The notes beneath the pieces were generated by a model. The model was not told the origin of the DNA. It saw only the letters and a program-made list of their open reading frames with translations, and did no database searches. A program made the position numbers and the translations under genes. From Bradyrhizobium nitroreducens (GTDB lineage Bacteria > Pseudomonadota > Alphaproteobacteria > Rhizobiales > Xanthobacteraceae), in contig NZ_LFJC01000003.1 of the NCBI RefSeq assembly GCF_002776695.1, positions 3,548,076-3,612,075 of the forward strand: a DNA stretch of 64,000 nt. The letters are read 5' to 3'. Position 1 is the first letter of the stretch; every line of letters begins with the position of its first letter. This document shows, piece after piece, positions 52,535 through 60,841 of this stretch.

Positions 52535-53293
52535 TCACAGATGCCCGGTGCGCCGGTGCTCCGGCTCACTGCCGCGGACCGGAAATCGAATCGTGGTCCC
52601 GATGGTGATCCAGTTGGCGTTCTCTCCGGTGATGTTGCGGCCGTAGATCACGTCGACGGAAAATATCTCGTTCGGCCGGTAGCGCAAACCGGTCTGCAGG
52701 CGCGGTTGTACGACGCTCGCGACCTCGGACGCGCCGGCCTGGCCATAAGCCTCTATCGTCCATTGCAGCGTGTCGGTGAACTTCCAATCGAAGCCGACGC
52801 CATAAGTCAGGTAATGGCGATCCACGGTGCGATCCCACAGCCATCCGCCATTGACGTTGATGCGCATCGTCTCCGACAGGCGGAAGGTCGCGGGGATCAC
52901 CGCGAAGGCGGACAGCGCCTCGCCGGTCATGACGTCGAACGATCCGCCGCCATAGGCGGATAATCCCCAGCGTCCGATTCCGGTCGGGATGAAATTGGTC
53001 TTGGCCTTCGGGGCCACCGTCGTGCTCCAGTCGCCGTCGCTGCGGGCGCGGACGGTCTGCATGCTGAGCTCGACCGGCCTGAAGGGATCGACGACGCAGG
53101 AGGGATTGGCAACCGCCAGGACATCCGTGTTGGTCGCCGCCGACATCCAGCTCTCGACCTTGCAGGACCCGACCTCGGAGATGTCGGCGGCATCGACTGC
53201 ATAGGCGCCATTCGCGGCGCGCGCATCCTGCGCCGCCAATGCGGCAAGAGCCGCGATTGCGGCGGTTATTGCGGTTTGCGAAGCCCGGCCCAT
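52535..53293 (-). CDS. Exported outer-membrane beta-barrel-like protein
   Basis: A 252-residue protein of unknown function. It has a signal peptide (TAITAAIAALAALAAQDARA|A) and then alternating polar/aromatic strands (RWGLSAYGGGSFDVMTGEAL, HYLTYGVGFDWKFTDTLQWTIEAYGQAG, LQTGLRYRPNEIFSVDVIYGRN), giving a small outer-membrane barrel look. The residues SCKVESWM and NPSC hold two Cys, near the N-terminus, that may pair. It ends in a variable polar tail. It is divergent from the nitrile hydratase alpha gene, separated by 62 bp. Confidence 0.7.
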   Translation of the reverse strand: MGRASQTAITAAIAALAALAAQDARAANGAYAVDAADISEVGSCKVESWMSAATNTDVLAVANPSCVVDPFRPVELSMQTVRARSDGDWSTTVAPKAKTNFIPTGIGRWGLSAYGGGSFDVMTGEALSAFAVIPATFRLSETMRINVNGGWLWDRTVDRHYLTYGVGFDWKFTDTLQWTIEAYGQAGASEVASVVQPRLQTGLRYRPNEIFSVDVIYGRNITGENANWITIGTTIRFPVRGSEPEHRRTGHL

Positions 53294-53355
53294 GGGGCGA
53301 TGTTAGCAGAGTCTTCGCCTCGACAAGGCCCGGATTCTGGGACTATCTTCGCGCC

Positions 53356-53982
53356 ATGAGTGAACATCATCACGACCACGATCACGACCATTCCGAGCTG
53401 TCCGAGACCGAGCTGCGCGTGCGCGCGCTCGAGACGATCTTGACCGAAAAAGGCTATGTCGAGCCCGCCGCGCTCGATGCCATCATCCAGGCCTATGAGA
53501 CCAAGATCGGCCCGCATAACGGCGCGCGCGTCGTCGCCAAGGCCTGGACCGATCCGGCGTTCAAGAAGGCGCTGCTGGAGGACGGCTCCAAGGCGATCGG
53601 CACGCTCGGCCATGTCAGCCGCGTCGGCGACCACCTCGTCGTCGTCGAGAACACGCCGGAGCGGCACAACATGGTCGTGTGCACGCTGTGCTCCTGCTAC
53701 CCCTGGGAGATGCTGGGGCTGCCGCCGGTCTGGTACAAGGCTGCGCCCTATCGCTCCCGCGCCGTGAAGGATCCGCGCGGCGTGCTCGCCGATTTCGACG
53801 TCACCCTGCCAAAGGACATGGAGATCCGGGTCTGGGACTCGACTGCGGAGACCCGCTTCCTGGTGCTGCCGATGCGCCCCGCGGGCACCGAGGGCTGGAG
53901 CGAGGAGCAGCTCGCCGAGCTCGTCACGCGCGATTCCATGATCGGCACCGGATTCCCCAGGACGCCGGGAGCGCCGTCATGA
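53356..53982 (+). CDS. nthA: Nitrile hydratase alpha subunit, cobalt type
   Basis: A 208-residue alpha subunit of nitrile hydratase, which converts nitriles to amides. The metal-claw motif is C109-T-L-C112-S-C114 (VVCTLCSCYPW). The Thr in CTLC is characteristic of cobalt rather than iron enzymes. The N-terminus SEHHHDHDHDHSE is a natural run of His and Asp, probably metal-binding. The ATG at 53356 lies close to the divergent barrel gene. The beta-subunit ATG overlaps this stop by 4 bp. No amidase gene is adjacent. Confidence 0.95.
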   Translation: MSEHHHDHDHDHSELSETELRVRALETILTEKGYVEPAALDAIIQAYETKIGPHNGARVVAKAWTDPAFKKALLEDGSKAIGTLGHVSRVGDHLVVVENTPERHNMVVCTLCSCYPWEMLGLPPVWYKAAPYRSRAVKDPRGVLADFDVTLPKDMEIRVWDSTAETRFLVLPMRPAGTEGWSEEQLAELVTRDSMIGTGFPRTPGAPS

Positions 53983-54638
53983 ACGGCGTGCACGACATGG
54001 GCGGCATGGATGGGTTCGGCAAGGTCGAGCCCGAGCCGAACGAGCCGGTGTTTCACGCGCATTGGGAAGAGCGCGTGCTGGCGATGGTGCGCGCGATGGG
54101 CGCGGCCGGCGCCTTCAACATCGACACCTCGCGCTTCTATCGCGAGACGCTGCCGCCGCACGTCTATCTGTCGAGCTCCTACTACAAGAAATGGTTTCTC
54201 GGGCTCGAGGAGATGCTGATCGAGAAGGGCTACCTCACGCGTGAGGAGGTCGCTGCCGGCCACGCGATGCAGCCCGGCAAGGCGCTCAAGCACGGCAAGT
54301 TCGATCTCACCCAGGTCGAGCGCATCATGGTGCGCGGCAAGTTCGCCCGCCCTGCTCCGGCACCGGCGAAATTCGACATCGGCGATCGCGTGCGGGCCAA
54401 GAACATCCATCCGGTGACGCACACGCGGCTACCGCGTTACGTGCGCGGCCATGTCGGTGTCGTCGAGCTCAACCATGGCTGCCACGTGTTTCCGGACACC
54501 GCAGCGATGGAGCGCGGCGAACATCCGCAATGGCTTTACACCGTCGTGTTCGAGGGCCGCGATCTCTGGGGCGAGGATGGCGATCCCACGCTAAAGGTCT
54601 CGATCGACGCCTTCGAGCCCTATCTGGATCCTGCGTGA
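53979..54638 (+). CDS. nthB: Nitrile hydratase beta subunit
   Basis: A 219-residue beta subunit, starting MNGVHDMGGMDGFG, the standard N-terminus. Other markers are the YYKKWFLGLEEMLIEKG segment, HTRLPRYVRGHVGVVELNHGCHVFPDTAA and the C-terminal LWGEDGDPTLKVSIDAFEPYL SH3-like barrel. It forms the alpha-beta dimer with NthA and has arginines contacting the metal claw. It overlaps nthA by 4 bp and the accessory gene by one base (TGATG). Confidence 0.95.
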   Translation: MNGVHDMGGMDGFGKVEPEPNEPVFHAHWEERVLAMVRAMGAAGAFNIDTSRFYRETLPPHVYLSSSYYKKWFLGLEEMLIEKGYLTREEVAAGHAMQPGKALKHGKFDLTQVERIMVRGKFARPAPAPAKFDIGDRVRAKNIHPVTHTRLPRYVRGHVGVVELNHGCHVFPDTAAMERGEHPQWLYTVVFEGRDLWGEDGDPTLKVSIDAFEPYLDPA

Positions 54639-55015
54639 TGAGTGCTAGCGCTGCTGCGGCCGCGACGGCGGCCATCCCGAGCATTCCCCGCGATGAAGAC
54701 GGCCCGGTGTTCCGCGCGCCCTGGGAGGCGCATGCCTTTGCGATGGCTCTGACGCTGCACGAGCGCGGCGTGTTCACCTGGCCGGAATGGGCAGCGGCCC
54801 TGGCCGCCGAGATCAAGCGCGCGCAGGCCGCCGGCGACCCTGACACGGGTGAGACCTATTACCTGCACTGGCTCGCCACGCTGGAGGGATTGGTCGCGCG
54901 CAAGGGCGTTGCCTCGATGGACACGCTGCACCGCTATCGCGACGCCTGGGACCACGCGGCTGATCGCACGCCGCACGGCAAGCCAATCGAGCTGCGGCCG
55001 GAGGATTTTGGCTGA
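54638..55015 (+). CDS. Nitrile hydratase accessory/activator protein
   Basis: A 125-residue protein of the nitrile hydratase accessory family. It resembles the N-terminal half of a beta subunit (PVFRAPWEAHAFAMALTLHERGVFTWPEWAAALAAEI, YYLHWLATLEGLVARKG), as known for cobalt-enzyme activators that help insert the metal and form the post-translational Cys modifications. The ATG is one base into the nthB stop (TGATG). It ends the nthAB-activator operon. The next gene is a separate exported protein. Confidence 0.88.
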   Translation: MSASAAAAATAAIPSIPRDEDGPVFRAPWEAHAFAMALTLHERGVFTWPEWAAALAAEIKRAQAAGDPDTGETYYLHWLATLEGLVARKGVASMDTLHRYRDAWDHAADRTPHGKPIELRPEDFG

Positions 55016-55138
55016 CGGGCAAGCCCGGCTATTTCGGATCGCTGACAAAAAGACCCTTCAAATTCATATCGGCGGTTGTAATATCGCGGCGTACGCGAGC
55101 GGCTCATTTCAATCAGGAATTGCGTATTGGGAGGCATC

Positions 55139-56863
55139 ATGTTCGCAAGAATCGCGACCTTTCTGTTGCTGCTTGCCGCCATTTCCGCTTTTCCGACTCC
55201 GAGCCGAGCGGCTTGCAACGTTCCTGAGTGGCTTTGTCTGGACAAGACACCTCGGAAGGACACCAATCTTCAGCAGATCGTCGCGGACCGTTCTTCGGTT
55301 CTCTACAAGCCTGGCGAGGTCGGCGACTTCAGCTACGCGGACATCAAGATAGACTGCAATTCGGCAGGGCTCGAGCGCTTCGCACGGCAGTTTGTCGATC
55401 GCGCCTGGTCCGTCGGTCTGCTGTCGGAAAATCGCGAATTCGCTCTTTCGGCCGACATCGAGCAGATCAGCAGGAACGCCGCCGATCCACCCAAGCCGCT
55501 CACTTATCTGATCGCGCAAATCAAGCGCGATGCCGGCGGGAATACCACGGTGACCGGCTGCGACAATTTTCTTGCAACGAACATCTCGTTCAATTCGACG
55601 CTGAGGCTGAAATTCAAGCTGCTGCAATCGAAGACGACGACCGTCAATCCGTCGACTTACAGTGCCATCCGCATCGTTTCGAAAGTGCTTGGCTTCGTGT
55701 TCGCCGGTCCCGGTGGCGCCGCGATTGCAGGAGAAGCGACGAAGATCAGCGACGCCATCAAGGACAACAAGAGCGATATCGACGAAATCGTCAAGGCGTT
55801 CGACGAGGTCAACACGCAACAGCCCATGGCGACGTTCGACGTCAACGAAAAGAGCGTGACGCTCCTTCTTTCCGACAGCTCGAAATTCACGATATCTCGA
55901 ATCGGCAAACGCTCTGCCTTCCTGACGTTCGACGGCCCGAAACTGAATGCGCCGGGCGCTCCCCTCCAGAAGCTCATATCAGAGAAGACCGGGATCGATA
56001 TTGCGGCCTATCTGACGACCAAGGCCGGCAACTGGGACACGATGGTCATCAGCAAGGATGTCGACACGTCGAGGACAGGATGCGGCAAGATTCGCGAGGC
56101 GCTGGGATACCTCTTCACAAAGGAAGAGATGATCGTCATTCTCGCCAAGGAGTTCGACAGGTTCGGAGACAATACAGTTAAGGATCTGAAGGATCCTTGC
56201 TTCAGGGCGATCGAACGTGAAGCTCTCAAGACGATGGGACTGGCAGACCCCCTCGCCGCCCGCGCCGCGCCGCAGGAGAACAGCGATCTCCCGCGAGATC
56301 CGGCGAAGGATGCTACGGATCCGATCCGCTGGAGCGCGATCAGGGAGTTTCTCAACGAATTTGGTCGCGCGCTCAGTTCGATTCCCGCGGCGAACCTCTC
56401 GCCTGAAGCTCGTGCCAAAAAGCTGGCGCCCTACTTCGATGCAAGGGTCGCAACTGAGTCATTCGACGCGCCTGATCTCCTGCCGCCCAGCACCGGGGTC
56501 CTCAGGGATTCTCTCGCGGCGAAGATCGCTGCCTGGCCGATCGGTGCGTCGATCCGGTATGGATGTTTCCTTGCGCCGGACAAGCAACTACTCACAAAAT
56601 ATTCGGCCCAGATGCTGGTCTTGCTCGATTCCGGAGGTGGTAACCGGAGACTCGTCAATCTCATTGTGGGCTTCACGGACCCTAAAGCGACCAATGTCGA
56701 CGGACTTCTGGTCGGGAATATGTTGATCGAGAAACCGACCGCGGCGAGCCTGGCTGCCGTCTCGTCAGCCTACAAATCAGGCTGTGGTGACCGTTCGGAT
56801 CCGTGGAAGCCCTGGGAGGAGATCAAGACCAGCTTGGTGTCTCGGACGCCGCCGTTCGGCTGA
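55139..56863 (+). CDS. Exported protein of unknown function (574 residues)
   Basis: I do not recognise this protein. The ATG at 55139 has a GGGAGG site. A signal peptide (MFARIATFLLLLAAISAFPTPSRA|A) precedes CNVPEWLCL. Domain-like parts are an N-terminal beta-rich region to about residue 170 and a hydrophobic Gly/Ala segment (VLGFVFAGPGGAAIAGEAT). A middle region follows, with DNTVKDLKDPC, and a C-terminal part with YGCFLAPDKQLL. Six or so Cys are scattered. Nothing identifies a catalytic function. Base use is slightly less GC-rich than the neighbours. A 123-bp gap separates it from the nitrile hydratase operon. Confidence 0.75.
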   Translation: MFARIATFLLLLAAISAFPTPSRAACNVPEWLCLDKTPRKDTNLQQIVADRSSVLYKPGEVGDFSYADIKIDCNSAGLERFARQFVDRAWSVGLLSENREFALSADIEQISRNAADPPKPLTYLIAQIKRDAGGNTTVTGCDNFLATNISFNSTLRLKFKLLQSKTTTVNPSTYSAIRIVSKVLGFVFAGPGGAAIAGEATKISDAIKDNKSDIDEIVKAFDEVNTQQPMATFDVNEKSVTLLLSDSSKFTISRIGKRSAFLTFDGPKLNAPGAPLQKLISEKTGIDIAAYLTTKAGNWDTMVISKDVDTSRTGCGKIREALGYLFTKEEMIVILAKEFDRFGDNTVKDLKDPCFRAIEREALKTMGLADPLAARAAPQENSDLPRDPAKDATDPIRWSAIREFLNEFGRALSSIPAANLSPEARAKKLAPYFDARVATESFDAPDLLPPSTGVLRDSLAAKIAAWPIGASIRYGCFLAPDKQLLTKYSAQMLVLLDSGGGNRRLVNLIVGFTDPKATNVDGLLVGNMLIEKPTAASLAAVSSAYKSGCGDRSDPWKPWEEIKTSLVSRTPPFG

Positions 56864-56961
56864 TGTCCATGCCCTTGGGCAAGTGAGGTGAAGCCCTCAG
56901 CAAGGATCGGTCCCGTAAGCCGCGATCGACCCGTCGCTTGCGATGCATGACGGGGGTGACG

Positions 56962-57675
56962 CTAGCGCCCCGCCGCAAACTCCCGCCACCCCTTCGCCCG
57001 CAGGCTGCACGCCGGGCACTCGCCGCAGCCATAGCCCCAATCGTGCTGCGCGCCGCGTTCGCCGAGATAGCAGGTGTGGGAGTGCTCGCGGATGAGGTCG
57101 ACGAGGCCGTCGCCGCCGAGGTCCTGCGCCAGCTTCCACGTCGCGGCCTTGTCGATCCACATCAGCGGCGTATGCAGCTCGAACTTCCTCGCCATCCCCA
57201 GCGAGAGCGCGGCCTGCATGGCGCGGATGGTCTCGTCGCGGCAGTCGGGATAGCCGGAATAGTCGGTCTCGCACATGCCGCCGACGATATGGGTGATGCC
57301 GCGCCGATAGGCCAGCGCGGCGGCAAAGGTCAGGAACACCAGATTGCGGCCAGGCACGAAGGTGTTGGGCAGGCCGTCGGCGCCCATCGCGATCGCAACG
57401 TCGCGGGTCAGCGCGGTCTCGGACACGGCTGCCAGCGTCGGGATCGACAGCGTATGGCTCTCACCGAGCTTTGCGGCCCAATCGGAGCGCAGCGCCTTGA
57501 CGCCGGCGAACAGCCGGTCGCGGCAGGCAAGTTCGATGGCATGGCGCTGGCCGTAGTCGAACCCCAGCGTCTCCACGCGGGCAAAGCGGCTCAGCGCCCA
57601 GGCCAGGCAGGTGGTGGAATCCTGGCCGCCGGAGAACAGCACCAGCGCGGTTTGTGATGAAAATGCGTCACTCAT
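56962..57675 (-). CDS. queC: 7-cyano-7-deazaguanine synthase
   Basis: A 237-residue ATP-dependent enzyme of queuosine biosynthesis that turns 7-carboxy-7-deazaguanine into preQ0. The PP-loop motif is FSGGQDSTTCLAWAL. Zinc-binding cysteines are at the C-terminus: C in HTCYLGERG, then GYGCGECPACSLRAKGW. ETDYSGYPDCRDETI is also conserved. It stands alone on the reverse strand and is divergent from mazG by 126 bp. Confidence 0.95.
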   Translation of the reverse strand: MSDAFSSQTALVLFSGGQDSTTCLAWALSRFARVETLGFDYGQRHAIELACRDRLFAGVKALRSDWAAKLGESHTLSIPTLAAVSETALTRDVAIAMGADGLPNTFVPGRNLVFLTFAAALAYRRGITHIVGGMCETDYSGYPDCRDETIRAMQAALSLGMARKFELHTPLMWIDKAATWKLAQDLGGDGLVDLIREHSHTCYLGERGAQHDWGYGCGECPACSLRAKGWREFAAGR

Positions 57676-57801
57676 GACCGCGCTTTAGCACCGCGGAACG
57701 TCTCAGCCAATCGGTGGAAATCGGCCTGTTCCGGCTGCCTGCTCTGGGATCGGCGGCCCGCTTTTGGCATAAGGCTTTGGACCCAGGAGAACGGCCCCGC
57801 A

Positions 57802-58656
57802 ATGACCCCTTCCCGCGACATTTCCCGCCTGATCGAGATCATGGCGGCGCTGCGCACGCCGGTCACCGGCTGCCCCTGGGACCTCGAGCAGAACTTTGCG
57901 ACGATCGCGCCCTACACGATCGAGGAAGCCTATGAGGTGGTCGACGCCATCGACCGCGGCGATCTCGACGATCTCCGCGAAGAGCTCGGCGATCTCCTGC
58001 TCCAGGTCGTCTTCCACGCCCAGATGGCGTCCGAGCAGAACGCGTTCGCCTTCGGCGACGTGGTCGAGGCCATCACGCGAAAAATGATCCGGCGTCATCC
58101 CCACGTCTTCGCCGACAAGGACGGCAATCTCGCCTCCTCTCATGTCAAGGAAGTCTGGGACCGCATCAAGGCCGAGGAGAAGGCCGAGCGCGCCGCGCGC
58201 CGGCCGCCGGAGACGACGCCGCCGCATCAATCGCTGCTGTCGGGCGTCAAGGCCGGCCAGCCCGCGCTGACGCGTGCGATGGAGCTGCAGCGCAAGGCCT
58301 CGACCGTCGGCTTCGACTGGAACGACCCGCGCGCGGTGCTGCAAAAGATCCGCGAGGAAACCGACGAGATCGAGGCGGCGCTGGATCGTAACGACAAGCA
58401 GGAGATCGCGGAAGAGACCGGCGACCTGATGTTCGCCCTCGTCAACCTTGCCCGCCATGTCGACGCCGATCCGGAAGCCGCATTGCGCGCGACGAATGCG
58501 AAGTTTGAGCGGCGGTTCGGCTATATCGAGCGCGCGCTGGAGGCGCAGGGCCGGACGCTGGAGCAGGCGTCGCTGGCGGAGATGGACGCGCTGTGGAATG
58601 CGGCCAAGGGCGAAGAGACGCCGACCTCACAAGGACACAAGGAAGCGCGCCGCTAA
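57802..58656 (+). CDS. mazG: Nucleoside triphosphate pyrophosphohydrolase MazG
   Basis: A 284-residue double-domain MazG that removes pyrophosphate from (d)NTPs and can lower ppGpp. The first all-alpha domain has CPWDLEQNFATIAPYTIEEAYEVVDAI with ExxE pairs and GDLLLQVVFHAQMA. The second repeats the pattern at ETDEIEAALD and EETGDLMFALVNLARH. The ATG at 57802 lies 12 bp after a GGAGAAC site. A long inverted repeat follows it, separating it from hflX. Confidence 0.95.
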   Translation: MTPSRDISRLIEIMAALRTPVTGCPWDLEQNFATIAPYTIEEAYEVVDAIDRGDLDDLREELGDLLLQVVFHAQMASEQNAFAFGDVVEAITRKMIRRHPHVFADKDGNLASSHVKEVWDRIKAEEKAERAARRPPETTPPHQSLLSGVKAGQPALTRAMELQRKASTVGFDWNDPRAVLQKIREETDEIEAALDRNDKQEIAEETGDLMFALVNLARHVDADPEAALRATNAKFERRFGYIERALEAQGRTLEQASLAEMDALWNAAKGEETPTSQGHKEARR

Positions 58657-58661
58657 CCCCG

Positions 58662-58820
58662 CTGTCGTCCCGGACAAGCGCGCCTCAAGCGCGCACAGAT
58701 CCGGGACCCATACTCCCAGGGAGAAGTTGTCGCGGCGATCTGATAGCCACGAGTCTTCACCAAACGACGTCCTGTGATTACGGGTCCCGGATCTGCGCTT
58801 ACGCTTGTCCGGGACGACAG
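58662..58820. repeat. Long inverted repeat with CTGTCGTCCCGGACAAGCG arms
   Basis: Left arm 58662-58708 and right arm 58782-58820 are inverted copies. Each carries CTGTCGTCCCGGACAAGCG at the outside and AGATCCGGGACCC at the inside; the left arm has about 9 extra bases. The 70-base centre is not repeated. From memory it corresponds to a family of dispersed palindromes common in Bradyrhizobium and Rhodopseudomonas intergenic regions. It lies between the convergent mazG and hflX genes and can fold into a long stem-loop that may end both transcripts. Confidence 0.75.
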
Positions 58821-58868
58821 TATTGCTTGGGGAGGCGTCTGGCGCGACTCATCGCCTACGCGAGGTCG

Positions 58869-60266
58869 TCACGCAGACAGATGCGGCACGGCGTCGAACC
58901 TCGACACCACGATATCCCGCTTGGTTTCGTCCACCCGCACCGTCATGTCGAAGCGGCCGTCGTGCAATTCCTTCGCCAGCACCTCGGAATTGCGATGCAG
59001 CCAGGAGATGCCGGCGCCGTCGGCGGCGTCGATGGAGAGATCGAGCGTGTGGCGCTTGGCAGCCAAGCGCTCCTCGATCGCGGCGAGCAGCGCATCGACC
59101 CCCTCGCCTGTCACGGCGGACACCAGCATCGCCGGATGATCCTCCGGCCGGCGCGCCGCGATGTTCAGCAGCTCTTCGCGCTGTTCGGCGTCGTAACGGT
59201 CGATCTTGTTCCAGACCTCGATGATGCGGCCTGAATCATCGGGGTTGATGCCGAGCTGGCGCAGCACCGCGTCGACGTCGCTCTGCTGCGCCTCGGCGTC
59301 CTCATGAGAGATGTCGCGCACATGCAGGATGACGTCCGCTTCCAGCACTTCCTCCAGCGTGGCGCGGAAGGCGGCGACGAGCTGGGTCGGCAGGTTGGAG
59401 ATGAACCCGACCGTGTCCGACAGCATCGCCTTGCCGCCATGCGGCAGGTTGAGGGCGCGCAAGGTCGGATCGAGTGTCGCGAAAAGCATATCCGCCGCTT
59501 GCACGTCGGCGCGGGTCAGGCGGTTGAACAGCGTCGACTTGCCGGCATTGGTGTAACCGACCAGCGCCACGACCCGATATGGCACACGCTGGCGGCCGGC
59601 GCGATGCAGCCGCCGCGTCGCCTGGACCTTCTTCAGCTCGCTCTCGAGCTTGGTGATGCGCTCCTGGATGAGGCGGCGGTCGGCCTCGATCTGGGTCTCG
59701 CCGGGACCGCCCATGAAGCCGAAACCGCCGCGCTGGCGCTCCAGATGGGTCCATGAGCGCACGAGGCGCGAGCGCTGGTAGTTGAGATGCGCGAGCTCGA
59801 CCTGGAGCGCGCCTTCCTTGGTCTTGGCGCGTCGGCCAAAGATTTCCAGGATGAGGCCGGTGCGATCGAGCACCTTGGCCTGCAATTCCTTCTCGAGATT
59901 GCGCTGCTGGATCGGCGCCAGCGCGCAATCCATCACCACGAGCTCGACGTCGAGGCTCTTGGCCAGCGCGGCGATCTCCTCGACCTTGCCCTTGCCGATG
60001 TAGGTCGCGGGCCTGATCTGGCTGATCGGTGCGATGATGGCGCCGGCAACGACGAGATCGATCGCGCGCGCGAGGCCCGCGGCTTCGTCGAGCCGGGCCT
60101 CGGCGTCACGCTGAACATGATTGGGAAGGGCATGGCTCTCCAATTGCGCGTCGGCACTGCCGGCGCGCACCCGCAAATAGGGGCCGACGACAAGCACCCG
60201 CCCCGTTTGCTTAGCCCCTGCCGGCCGCGGACGGTCGGCATCCCCGCCGAAATTCCGGGGTTCCAA
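58869..60266 (-). CDS. hflX: GTPase HflX, ribosome-associated
   Basis: A 465-residue HflX-family GTPase. The N-terminal HflX domain holds GKGKVEEIAALAKS and the glycine-rich RQRGGFGFMGGPGETQIEADRR linker. The G domain has G1 GYTNAGKSTLFN at residues 237-248, G2/G3 LSDTVGFISNLP, and NKID. The protein splits or rescues stalled ribosomes in other bacteria. The start is TTG at 60266. It lies 11 bp after hfq and the two are co-transcribed, the usual pairing. Confidence 0.94.
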   Translation of the reverse strand: MEPRNFGGDADRPRPAGAKQTGRVLVVGPYLRVRAGSADAQLESHALPNHVQRDAEARLDEAAGLARAIDLVVAGAIIAPISQIRPATYIGKGKVEEIAALAKSLDVELVVMDCALAPIQQRNLEKELQAKVLDRTGLILEIFGRRAKTKEGALQVELAHLNYQRSRLVRSWTHLERQRGGFGFMGGPGETQIEADRRLIQERITKLESELKKVQATRRLHRAGRQRVPYRVVALVGYTNAGKSTLFNRLTRADVQAADMLFATLDPTLRALNLPHGGKAMLSDTVGFISNLPTQLVAAFRATLEEVLEADVILHVRDISHEDAEAQQSDVDAVLRQLGINPDDSGRIIEVWNKIDRYDAEQREELLNIAARRPEDHPAMLVSAVTGEGVDALLAAIEERLAAKRHTLDLSIDAADGAGISWLHRNSEVLAKELHDGRFDMTVRVDETKRDIVVSRFDAVPHLSA

Positions 60267-60277
60267 TCAGATCACTC

Positions 60278-60526
60278 TCAAGCCGGCTGATCCTCGCCGC
60301 CTTCGAACAGCTGGATCGGAGCGCCCGGCATGATGGTCGAGATCGCATGCTTGTAGACCAGCTGCGAATGACCGTCGCGCCGAAGCAGCAAACAGAAATT
60401 GTCGAACCAGGTCACGATGCCCTGGAGCTTCACTCCGTTGACCAGAAAGATCGTCAGTGGCGTCTTGGTTTTGCGAACGTGATTAAGGAAGGTGTCCTGT
60501 AGGTTTTGTGCGCGGTCTGCCGCCAT
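60278..60526 (-). CDS. hfq: RNA chaperone Hfq
   Basis: An 82-residue Sm-fold RNA chaperone. Signatures are AQNLQDTFLNHVRKTKTPLTIFLVNGVKLQGIVTWFDNFCLLL (Sm1) and QLVYKHAISTIMPG (Sm2, with YKH). It forms a hexamer that pairs small RNAs to mRNA, in Rhizobiales also affecting nitrogen-fixation genes. The ATG at 60526 has only a weak GCGAG site. It lies between ntrX (315 bp upstream) and hflX (11 bp downstream). Confidence 0.96.
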   Translation of the reverse strand: MAADRAQNLQDTFLNHVRKTKTPLTIFLVNGVKLQGIVTWFDNFCLLLRRDGHSQLVYKHAISTIMPGAPIQLFEGGEDQPA

Positions 60527-60841
60527 TGTTTTTTTCTCGCTTTGAGTTTCTTTTTATTGCGCCGGTTGCGGCCCTCTTTGTGGAGTTCGGGGCCTCTCCC
60601 GGTTGCCGCTCCTTCATGAGATCCCCCTCGGAAGGAACAGCTGTGCGATTAGAGGACAGGTGGACTTATTAGGCAAGCCGCTTCACGCGGCAGCCCCGGC
60701 GGTAATGCCCCGAAAAACTACGGAAATCGAGCATTATTCTCGCTCTGCCCACGAGATCGCGCTGCGCCGACGTGGCGTTAGAGTCTTGTTTTAACGTCTC
60801 TTTCTTGACGCGACACCGGGTCCTTTCCGCGCGCGAAGGCG
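60527..60841. other. Intergenic region between ntrX end and hfq start
   Basis: A 315-bp gap, with the hfq promoter expected on the reverse strand. Short frames here are not convincing. No clear terminator, operator dyad or RNA gene was identified. Confidence 0.45.

Noticed and set aside
60603..60794. A 63-residue + strand ORF upstream of hfq
   Set aside because: There is no ribosome site, no domain-like pattern, and it is opposite to both neighbours.
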